A program made the translations under genes and the position numbers. Shown one piece after another: positions 26,284 to 36,800 of a stretch of DNA of 64,000 nucleotides. Below the pieces are notes generated by a model. It was not told where the DNA came from, ran no database searches, and saw only the letters and a list, made by a program, of their open reading frames with translations. The DNA is taken from positions 38,405 to 102,404 of the forward strand of contig JAZRVS010000045.1 of assembly GCA_045599365.1 (NCBI GenBank), in the 5' to 3' direction. The stretch is from UBA1715 sp045599365 (GTDB lineage: Bacteria; Bacteroidota; Bacteroidia; Bacteroidales; UBA1715). The first letter of the stretch is position 1; the number at the start of each line of letters is the position of its first letter.

Positions 26284-26475
26284 TCAAGAAGTCATTTTGT
26301 GGATACGTTGTAATCCCTCTTTCCCTTCTAAACTATACACACAATCGGAAAGATATAAATCGTAGCCAATGAGTTTGCCACTTTTAGTTTTTATAATAAA
26401 ACCAGCTTGACCTACAGAAAATAAATGTGTTTTCCCAAGTTCTGCGTTTAAAACTATTTCACTGAACTTTCTCAT
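26284..26475 (-). pseudogene. N-terminal remnant of an UlaG-like metallo-beta-lactamase-fold protein
   Basis: A 63-residue frame whose text, FSVGQAGFIIKTKSGKLIGY followed by DLYLSDCV, matches the first strands of UlaG-like MBL hydrolases (LGQAGFxIKT ... DPYLSD). The chain stops just where the family continues to the HxHxDH metal site; no such motif follows before the next gene only 64 bases away. It is therefore read as a truncated remnant rather than a functional enzyme. It starts 22 bases after the dgt stop. If translated it would make a small soluble fragment. Confidence 0.55.
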
Positions 26476-26497
26476 TGCCGTTTGGATGAAGATGAGG

Positions 26498-27859
26498 TTA
26501 TCGTATTACCGAGAATGAAATACCTTTGATTTTTCGGTACATTTCCAATGAATACACATCCGTCATACCAGAGATGAAATCAAGTACAGAAAATATTCTT
26601 CGGAACGAGTCATCGTCTTCTGAAATGAGTTGAGAAGGTAATAAACTCAATAATTGTGAGGTATAAAGATTTTCATCTTTTCGTAATGCTGCAGTAACAA
26701 ATTCTTGTAATAATTCACTTAAAATTCTATGGCCAGCAACTTGAATTTCAATTACTTCGCGAGAATTATAAATACGTTTTGTTGCTAATTCTGCTAAATT
26801 CTTAAATGCTTCTTTTGGAGTTCCTTCCAACGATTCGGTAAGAGACGAAAAGAATTGACCATTCATAATTGCGTCATAGTTATTCCAAAATACAGAAACG
26901 CAATCGGTTATCAGTTTATTGATAGTTCGTGAACGAAGAATGACCATTTGTTCATTTTCATCAGTAATGCCTTTCAAAGCTTTTTCTAACGCTGCAAGTG
27001 CTTTTTTGTCTTCTTTTGAATCAAAAAATGCGAGTAATAATTTTTTTGCTTCTTCGGTAGAAATGATGCCAAGTCGATGAGCATCTTCAAGGTCAACAAT
27101 TTGATAGCAAATGTCATCGGCAGCTTCCATTAAAAAAACTAATGGATGGCGACCATAAATAGTTTTGTTTCCGTTGTAAGATATCAGACCTAATTCTTTT
27201 GCAACTTTTTGTAAAATGGGTAATTCCGATTGGAAAACGCCATATTTGTGATATGGAGCTTTCCCAGAAATGTAATCACTTGATGAACACGGATATTTTA
27301 GTAAGGTTCCAATAGTTGCATAGGTTAGTGCAAATCCGCCAGTTCTTCGTCCTACAAAATGATGTGTTAACAACCTAAGAGTGTTGGCGTTACCTTCAAA
27401 ATTGATTAAATCAAGATATTGTTCTTTTTTTATAAGAGAATCAATGTTGTTTGCATCAATTTCTTTGAAATAGCGAGAAATTGCTTTTTCTCCAGAGTGT
27501 CCGAACGGTGGATTTCCCAAATCGTGAGCTAAGCAAGCAGAAGATACAATAGTTCCAATACTATCAAGTTGTTGTGGAGGCACGTCAATTCCTCGCTCAA
27601 CAAGACCATTTGCAACCATATTTCCAAGCGAACGACCAACGGAAGCGACTTCCAAACTATGGGTTAGGCGGTTGTGAACGAAAATACTTCCAGGTAAAGG
27701 GAAAACTTGCGTCTTGTTTTGCAAACGGCGAAACGGAGAAGAAAAAATAATTCTATCGTAGTCGCGTTGAAATTGAGAACGAACATCTTGGGAGTGGGTT
27801 TCAGTTTCCATCCCTAAGCGTTTGGGTGATAATAATAAATTCCAATCAAGCATAGTCAT
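26498..27859 (-). CDS. dgt: Deoxyguanosinetriphosphate triphosphohydrolase-like protein
   Basis: An HD-domain dNTP triphosphohydrolase of 453 residues that removes the triphosphate from dGTP or other dNTPs. Metal ligands are visible in RLTHSLEVA (His67) and AHDLGNPPFGHSG (His112/Asp113), and the RFRRLQNKTQV-type region (43-52) matches the family. It starts at 27859, where its ATG shares one base with the stop codon of the giant gene (TAATG arrangement), or two codons later at 27853. The coupling to a secreted giant is unexpected for a nucleotide-pool enzyme. Confidence 0.92.
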   Translation of the reverse strand: MTMLDWNLLLSPKRLGMETETHSQDVRSQFQRDYDRIIFSSPFRRLQNKTQVFPLPGSIFVHNRLTHSLEVASVGRSLGNMVANGLVERGIDVPPQQLDSIGTIVSSACLAHDLGNPPFGHSGEKAISRYFKEIDANNIDSLIKKEQYLDLINFEGNANTLRLLTHHFVGRRTGGFALTYATIGTLLKYPCSSSDYISGKAPYHKYGVFQSELPILQKVAKELGLISYNGNKTIYGRHPLVFLMEAADDICYQIVDLEDAHRLGIISTEEAKKLLLAFFDSKEDKKALAALEKALKGITDENEQMVILRSRTINKLITDCVSVFWNNYDAIMNGQFFSSLTESLEGTPKEAFKNLAELATKRIYNSREVIEIQVAGHRILSELLQEFVTAALRKDENLYTSQLLSLLPSQLISEDDDSFRRIFSVLDFISGMTDVYSLEMYRKIKGISFSVIR

Positions 27860-30800
27860 TATCTCATAAGCATTACACTTCCCCAGAATGGTTTAACTGT
27901 CTGTACTTTCCTCAAATTATCTTCTTCTGAATCTTCGTAAGTAACTTCAATCTTGTATCTGTACAAACCAGATTGCATCAATTTGTCGTTTACTTTACCA
28001 TCCCATTCTGCGATTGGACAACCACTTTCGTTTACACCTTCAGAATAATACACAAGATTGTTCCAGTTGTCGTAGATCCATATTTTGAATGTACGACAGT
28101 TAAATCCTTTTGGCTTGAAAACTCGTACTTCAGATGCAGGATTTGTCGGACAGAATGCTGTTGGAACGAACAATCCGTGTTCAACATCAACGAAGAAACT
28201 ACCTCGAATAGAATTTTCACAACCATATTCATTGATTGCGGTCAATTCTGCAGTATAGTTTCCGTAACGATATAGTTCTTCAAAAATCTTGTTGTTTTGT
28301 AAAACTAATGCGGTATCTGTTTTCCTTCCAAAATCCCAGAAATAATCTACGTGATATTCTTTCTCTGTCCCTTTATCGCTTACGATTTGTGGTTCGGAAA
28401 GGTTAGAGAATGTTACCACGCCTTCTTGACCAAGTGTTTCCCCGATAAATTGTGCATCAGGAATACCGATAACTTCTACTGGGAATTCTGTCGTTCCAAC
28501 ACAGCCGTATTTATTGGTTTCTGCAACGGAAATTGTGTCAAATCCAATTGATGTCCAGTCAATAGAACGAACAAATCCTGAAGAATATGAAGACAATTCT
28601 GTAGAAACTCTGTTACCTGTAACACTCCATTTTATAATATTTCCTTCTGCCGATTTTGTTACAACGTATGCTTCAGATTCACCTGCACACACTCCAGTTT
28701 CTCCCATAATTTTTGGCATCGGAATGTCGCTAATTAAGAATGAAATTTTTGCAGTGTCGCTTATACAATCTTTAATAGTTTGTGTCATATACACGTTGTA
28801 ATTTCCTACTGCTGAATGCGGAGTAGGATATTCTTGTGATAAAGCAGAAACTACATTTTTATTCTCGTTAAACCAAATTGGATTTTGAGCTTTGGTAGTT
28901 AGAGTAACAGGTTGACCATCAAAGCAGAACGCATCTTTCGTTATTGTTGGTTTAGCAGGTTTTGGATTAACAACATATTTTAGCGTTGTTTCTTTTCTTG
29001 TTTCAAAAGAACACGTAGCCACTGTTGTTCGAGCTTTGAAATTGTAAACGCCAGCTTTTTTGATTAAATCTTTTGGGACGTCTAATGTGTCACCAAGACA
29101 TATTGTTGCTCCTGTAGGCGAAATCCACGAAACGCTTTCATTTTCAGATTGACGAGTAACAATCAATCGACCAGGTTTGTCGTATTCACAGAGAGTATCT
29201 TGTTTCACAATAATTGCGAATGTTGGACCAGCAACAATTTTTACTTTCTTGGTAACTTTATCGCTCTCGCAACCAGCGTTGTCGGTTTGAGAGGCGTAGT
29301 AAACATATTCGCCTACTTCTGTGTCGGGAACGGTAAAGTATCGACCAGTGAAAATAGGTCGTCCAGTTGGATTTTCGTACCAGTGAACCGTATTTGATGA
29401 TTCAGCAATAATAACAGCCTGATTTCCTTCGCAAACTTCAATATCATTGGTTTGTTTGAAAGTCAAGTCAGCAGGTTTAGGATTAACAGTCAGAGACACT
29501 TTAGATGCTTCACTTTCGCACCCATTTTCAGTTTGAGTTACAAAGTATGATTGATTTTCTTTTTTATAAGGAGTGTACGAATTTCCAGTAGCAATTTGAA
29601 TGTTTAATTCTTCATCAGAATACCATGTTGCAATTGCCTCTCCTTGTGTCAAGACTTCTAAATCAACAATATTGTTATAGTCGCAAATGGTTTGACTAAC
29701 AGCCGTAGGTTTTGCAGGAATGCCATAAATTGTTGCTGTTGCTTCTTGTATAGGACTTGTACATCCATTTATTGTTTGTGTGGCACCAATTGTTATATTT
29801 CCTGGTAATAAGTTAGATTCTGAATATGTAGTTCCTTCTCCAACCGAAATGCTATTCCTATACCATTGAATATCAGTCCCATCAGCAGTGAAAAGAACAT
29901 CGGTTCCTTCACATACGTTGTCAACATTAACTATTGGTGGAGCAGGAATTGCGTTTACTTGTATTGTTAGAGAAACTGGGTTGCTAGTACAATAATCAGA
30001 TTGACGAGTGGCATAAATTGTGTAAGAACCCGCAGTTTCATACGATACGGTGTGTTGTGTTGCTATTGCGTCAGCAATTTTCATATCCTCGTTTGAATAC
30101 CATAAGGCTTCAACATCAGCAGTCAAGGTTAATTCATCGTTTTCACAAATCGTTTTATTACCAGTAATTTTTGGTTGAGGAGTTGATTTCATGTCGAGAG
30201 TTATAAGCGTAGGTAGACCTTCGCAAACGTCATCGTATTGAGTAGCATAGTATTTATATTCACCTGCATTTGTAACATTATTTGGAGAGAAAGAATTGCC
30301 TATCGCAACAATTGTTGACATATCATTTTCATTATACCAACGAATTGTGTAATCATCTGATTCTAATGCTTCAAAAGTTGGCATAGTCTCATTTATACAA
30401 GCAATTATTTCGGTTTCAATAATTGTTGGCGCAGGAACTGGGCAATTGATGATGGAATATGTTAGACATGATGGATCACTTGAACAAACGCCATCGTTTT
30501 CTGTAACACAATATGTCCACGAACCAACTACGTTTTCGTATTGGTGATTGATTGTCGCTCCAATAGCAAGGAGGTTGTTATCTTCGTCTATCCATGTATA
30601 GGCACCGCCATTGCCAGATTTTATAGAAACTTCAAATTTATCAGCAGTTACCAATTGAGTAATATTTGCAACTTTTACAGGAGCAATTTCTCGAATTTCA
30701 ATATTTTGTTTTAAACACATATTATCGTAACAATTGTTTGCTGCGCTAACAGCGGGACATCCTGTTACTGGGTCGTTGTAAGAATATGATAATTCATATA

Positions 30801-33800
30801 TTCCTGCACCAAAATCTGTTGGGTCTATCTTTGTAATTGTTTGATTATCAAATTTGAATATAGTTCCAGCTAAATTTGATATAGGAGTTTTGATACCTTC
30901 ATTGAAACAAATAATGTCATCAATTGTAATTTCAATTTCTGGTGAAGGATTAATTTTTAAAGTAACAGGTGTGGCAATTCCTTCACATCCATTTACTCCC
31001 GTTGTGGTTTGAGTTACAGTCCACGAATATGAACCAGCTTTACCTTGAACATCTGTTGGGGCAAAGCTGGCTTCGTTACTTATTAAAGCACCATTTTCAT
31101 ACCAATTGAAAATTGAGCCTTCGCCACTTGCTTCAAAAGTCGGGACTTCATCTGTTGCACAAATTTCAAAATCAGCAATAGCAACTGTAGGCGCTGGAGT
31201 TGGACATTTAATACGATTAACTTGGATTGTAGCACATTCGCTTTCACAACCGAATTTGTCAGTTTGTGTTACTCCATAATCTTCGCTTTTTTCTCCAACT
31301 AAACCAGTACTAAAAGTAGAACCTGTAGTAATTTTGTTTTTAGAAGTACAAGCATCGTACCAAGTAACTTTGTTTGTCCCATCAGGAGTAACTTTTAATA
31401 TTGTTTCATAGTCTGTTGCTAATTGTGTTACTGGCGATGTTACTGAAAGTTGGTCAACATGATGAACTGTAAAGTCTTTTGTTGTTGTTGCTTTACATCC
31501 TGTTGGAGCTTCGTAATTTGCAGTAATTGTTATTGCAGAACCAATTGTTGTTGCTTCGGCAGGAGCAAATGTATTTCCTGAAACAGCCTCGCCTGAAAAT
31601 GAGAAAGTCCCACCTGTTATATCTGTTGATGTTGCAAGTGCTACTTCTTCGTCATAGTCACAGAAGTCTGTTTTTGCATTTGAAATAGAAATTATTGGAT
31701 TTGGATTGATTACAACTCCGACTCGTGTTGCAACGCCTTCACAACCATTTATTCCAGTTGTTGTTTGTGTTACATTCCAATAATATGTTCCTGGTTTTCC
31801 CTTTGCAATATCATTTTTAAATGCTTCAGGATTGGTTGTACTTATTGGGTTACCAGTGTTTCCATCGTACCATGTTAATGTTGCACCAGATTCTCCTTCA
31901 ACAAAGAATGTAGGAACATTGTCCGAAGCACAAATTTCCGTCATTAGCACATCTGTAACAGAACTCAAAATGTGTATGGTATCGGCTACGGTAACTGTAG
32001 GTGCAGGAGTTGGACAATCTATTACTGTGAACGTCATACATGCAGGTTCGCTTGTGCAGGTTCCATCACTTTCTGTTACGCAGTATTCCCATTCTCCTGC
32101 AACATTAGAATTTGGATGAGAAATTGAGTTTGCTGTGGTTTTCCCTCCATTTGGATCAGTCCAAACAAGTGTACCACCATTCCCAATTGCTGTGATTGAC
32201 AAATCTGAAGATGTCATAACAATTGATTTGTCGCTTACTGAAGGTTTTTCAATTTTTCGAATTTCTATTGATTGACTCTTGTCGTTTGAACAATTGTTAG
32301 CATCTGTATAAGCATATTTTAGTGTGTGATTTCCAACAGAAAGAGTATTTGTGTTGATTGTTGTTGCTATAACGTCATCTATTGTTAATGTACCACCAAC
32401 AGGAGAAAGAGTAGGAGATATTTCTCCGGTATTCACACATTCTACTGCATTTGTTGTCAGTGTGATGTCTGGAAGTGTATTTACTTTTGCTGATTTTACA
32501 ACTTCCGTAGTACAGCCAGAAGTTGTTATAGTGTATGTAATATCAAATGAGCCAGCTACTTCGGGATTAAATTCTGTTCCAGAAATATGTTCTCCTGCGA
32601 ATGTACCTGTATTTGGAGTGACGTATTGTTTAAAATCAACAATATCTGCACCAACACACATCGGATTAGGAGTTGTAAATGTAACTTCTGGACGAGCAAT
32701 TACATTTACATTGAATGTTTGAGAATTTGTACACGATTTTTCATCGGAATAAGTGTATGTAATTTCTGATGAAGACCCTGCAGTAACTGCCGATGGATTA
32801 AATTTCGTATTTAGCGAGACTCCATCTCCAGTAAATTTACCGCCCGTTGGAGTCGCAAATGCAGACAAATCAAATTCAGAGTCGTATTCACACTTATCAG
32901 GAACGGTTGTGATAGCGATTTCTGGTAAGGCATTCACAACAATAGATGCATTCTTCGTGTTTGTACATTCGTTTGCATCGGTATATGAATAAGTGAATGA
33001 ATAAGTGCCTGAACTTGTAGGATTGAAACTTGTAATTTCGGCATTTGTGGCATCAAACACTTTACCATCTACTTGTGATTTGAAAGTAGAAAAATCAATT
33101 TCTGCAGAACCAGCACATACTTCTGCTGTTGGAGAGAAACTTACAACTGGTAATTCATTGATTTTGTAGGTAATACTTGATTTACCACTTTCACAGTTTG
33201 CCTCAGTATCATATAATGAAACATAGAATGTATATGAACCTGCATCTGTTAGAGTAGGAACAAATGTAGTTGTTTCTTCTTCTTGAACAATAGCGTTATT
33301 GTAGTACCAACGAACATTTCCACTTCCTGCACTTACGGTAAGAGTTTTCTTTGCATTATCGGTTTCACCGTAACATACTGCTACAAGATTTTCAACAGGA
33401 ATAGGTGCTTCTGCGGCACAACTAGATATTTCAAACGTAACAGCTGTTTTTTCGGAAACGCAACCACCATCAGTACTTACTACATAATACGTGTATGTGC
33501 CAATTTTTCCCGTACTACCGTCTATAACAATAGATTCGTCAGGTGTGTATGATGCACCTGTGCCAACTTGTGTTGTTAAGGCTTCATCACTATACCAAAT
33601 TTGATTGACTCCAGTAGCAGTTAGTGTTGGAACATTCCCTGATGTTACCTTTGTGTAAACTTTTGACACATCAGTTCCGATAGGTTTGGCAGGATCATAA
33701 ACGGTTATTGTCTTTGACGTTGAATTTGTACAAACGCCATCTGTATATTCGTAAGTTATTGTATATTCTTGACCAACTGTTGCATTTGCAGGAACGAATC

Positions 33801-36800
33801 CAGAAGTCAAATCAAGACTTGGAGTTGCAGTAAAACTACCACCAGTTTGATTGCCATTTAATGCAATAACAGAACCATTTTTACAAGCAGTTGTTGGTAA
33901 TACGAATGACACTTCTGGTTTATCTTGAACAACAATTGTTATTGTTTCGTAGAGAGAACAACCATTAACTTCATAATTATACGTTATCTCGTGTGTGCCA
34001 ACACCAGCAATTGAAGGAGAGAAAACACTGCCCGTTATTCCATCACCTGTAAACGAACCAGTTCCGCCTGTTGGCGTTACGGTTGCATTTAAAGTAATGT
34101 TTTCGCTGTCAACACAAACTGGATTGACAGGATCTATGGCAATTGTTGGTATAGGATTTACAACCACTGTTGCTGTCCCTGCTTCGCTGGTACAATTACC
34201 GACTTTCACTATTACAGAATATTCTCCCGCTGCTGATGCAGTAGTACCACTGATAGTAGGGTTTTGTTCTGTAGATGTAAAACTATTTGGTCCTGTCCAA
34301 ATATACGATCCTTCAGAAGTCGTTCCCAATGTCAAATCGGAACCAGCACATACAGGAGAATTTGTTGTAATTATCGGTGTTGTTGGTGGTTCAAGGGTTT
34401 TTACTTCCAAATCGGCGCGTTCACTTTCACAGCCGTTTACCATTTGTGATACGTAATAGTGTACGCTACCTACCGTTGTTGTTACAGGAACAAGCGATGT
34501 ATATTTTGTGATACCAGTCTCACTTGTGTACCAAGAAAGATTTGTACCTTCGGCAGTAACCTCGTCGGTAACTGTTTCGTTTTGGCAATATTGAATAGGA
34601 GTTGTTATTTCTGGTTTTTCAGGTATTTCGTAGTAGGTTACGATAGTTTTACCTGCTTCACTTGGACAATCTGTCACTGTAACTATTACACTATACTCAC
34701 CGATAGTTGACGCAGAAGCCGTAATAGTAGGATTTTGTTCTGTTGATGTGAAGCTGTTTGGTCCTGTCCATGCGTATGTTGCATTTGTTATTGTTGGAAC
34801 CGACAAGGTTATTTCTTCTCCATCACATTGATGGCCATCATTTGTTGGCATTGGTGTTGCTGGAAGAGGATTGACAACAATTGTCGTGGTTTCTGCCTCG
34901 CTGTAACAATTACCAACTTTTACTATCAACGAATATTCTCCAGCGGAGGTTGTGGTAGCACTCGAAATTTCTGGATTTTGTTCTGCTGATGTAAAACTAT
35001 TAGGTCCAGACCAAATGTATGTACCTTCAGCGTCAGTAGATAATGATATATTAGAACCAGCACATACAGGAGAATTTGTCGTGATTTCTGGTTTTGATGG
35101 TGGTTCTAAAGTTTTAACCTCCAAATCTGCACGTTCACTTTCACACCCATCAATAGTTTGCGACACATAGTAGTGTACACTACCAACCGCAGATGTTGAA
35201 GGTACTAATGTTGTAAATTCAGTTGCTCCAGTTTCCGTTGTGTACCATTTCAAAGCAGTTCCTGTTGCAGAAACTTCATCTGTTACAGACTCGTTTTGAC
35301 AATATTGTACAGGAGTTGTAATGGTAGGTTTGTCTGGAATAGCATTGACAACTATGGTTGCTTCACCAGCTTCACTTTTACAGCCATCTTTGCTAGTAAC
35401 AACAACGCTATATGTACCTGCATTGTCAGCATCAGCCGAAGTGATTTCTGGTTGTCGGTCTGTTGATGAGAATGCATTTGGACCTTCCCAAGCATAAGTG
35501 GCATCTTCCATAAGAGGAGCAGAAAGAGTAATCTTGTCTCCCACACAATACGGAGAATCTGAAGTGATTGTTGGTGTTGTTGGTCTTGGATTTACAACAA
35601 CATCAATAGCTGCACGAGGTCCTTCGCAACCATTGGCAGTTTGAGATACGTAATACGTTGTTGTCCCAGCTGTTGTTGTAGAAGGTGTTATAGATGTTTG
35701 ACCCGTTCCACCTGTTGCAGAAGTGTACCATTTTAATGCCGTTCCTATCGCTGTTAATGCCGTTGCTGTTTCTCCCTCGCAGTATGTAATAGGAGTTGAT
35801 ACTGTTGGTTTTGGAGGGCAACTAGCACCACATTCTAACACAGACTGTGCACGAATTTCGTCATTTGCATGACCCAACAATTCCACATGAGCCTCATTAA
35901 TTACTTTTTCGCTGCATTCCTTAACCTTTGCTGTTACACTAACTGCATATTTTTTCCCAAACGGGATAGGATTGTCCATTCCTTGTTCTTTGGTCCAAAC
36001 CACTTTCCCATCCGTATATGTTCCCCCATCGGTTGCACTGACAAATTCGAGTTCCGAAGGAAAATCATCAACAATCTTCAAATTATACGCATAATCGGTA
36101 TGAACATGAATTTTTGAATACGTATGATTTCCATGTGCAGGGCTATTAAAGCCAAACTTACCTTCTTTAACAGGGACATTATCAACCGTAAACGGAGCGG
36201 AAGCAGATGTATCTGCAGAATTCCACAGACGAAGAATACTTCCTGATAAATCTATCGCAAAATGAATATTTGCGGAACTTTCAGCAACACGTTCTGTTTT
36301 ACTTCCGTACGTAACAATTAGGACACCATAATCCTTTTTCACCGTTACTTTTTGGTCGCCTCGGAAGATGAAAGTTGCTTCAGCATATTCAGTCAAAGAG
36401 GCACCAAACTCAACAAATATATTCTTACAAGTTGAGTTATTATACATTGCTGTTGTTCCCGAATTATTTGTGACTTTTCCTCCAGAGACACTTCCTCCAG
36501 ACCAATCACTAGCATTCTCTCCAGCATTATTATTTATATATCCGTGAGTTTGTTCATATTCAAGATCAAACGTCACTACATCTCCAACAGAGACAGTTTC
36601 TACATCGGAAGTTTTTACTAATGTAGTCGGTTTTACTGGTTCTGGGACTTTTGCACATGTTACTGTAATCGTCGCTGTATCTGCTATTGGAGAATTCAAA
36701 TCAGCATAAATCCAAGCTAAATTATCAATATCCTCGTCAGCAGATTGGCATTTTGCCCCAGACGGGAAGTTTGCAGTCGCAGAATAGGTAATACTACCCT

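Noticed and set aside
34140..35340. Tandem DNA repeats as a possible CRISPR array
   Set aside because: Repeat units are about 700 bases, lie in a coding frame and encode Ig-like domains; there are no short repeats with unique spacers anywhere in the window.
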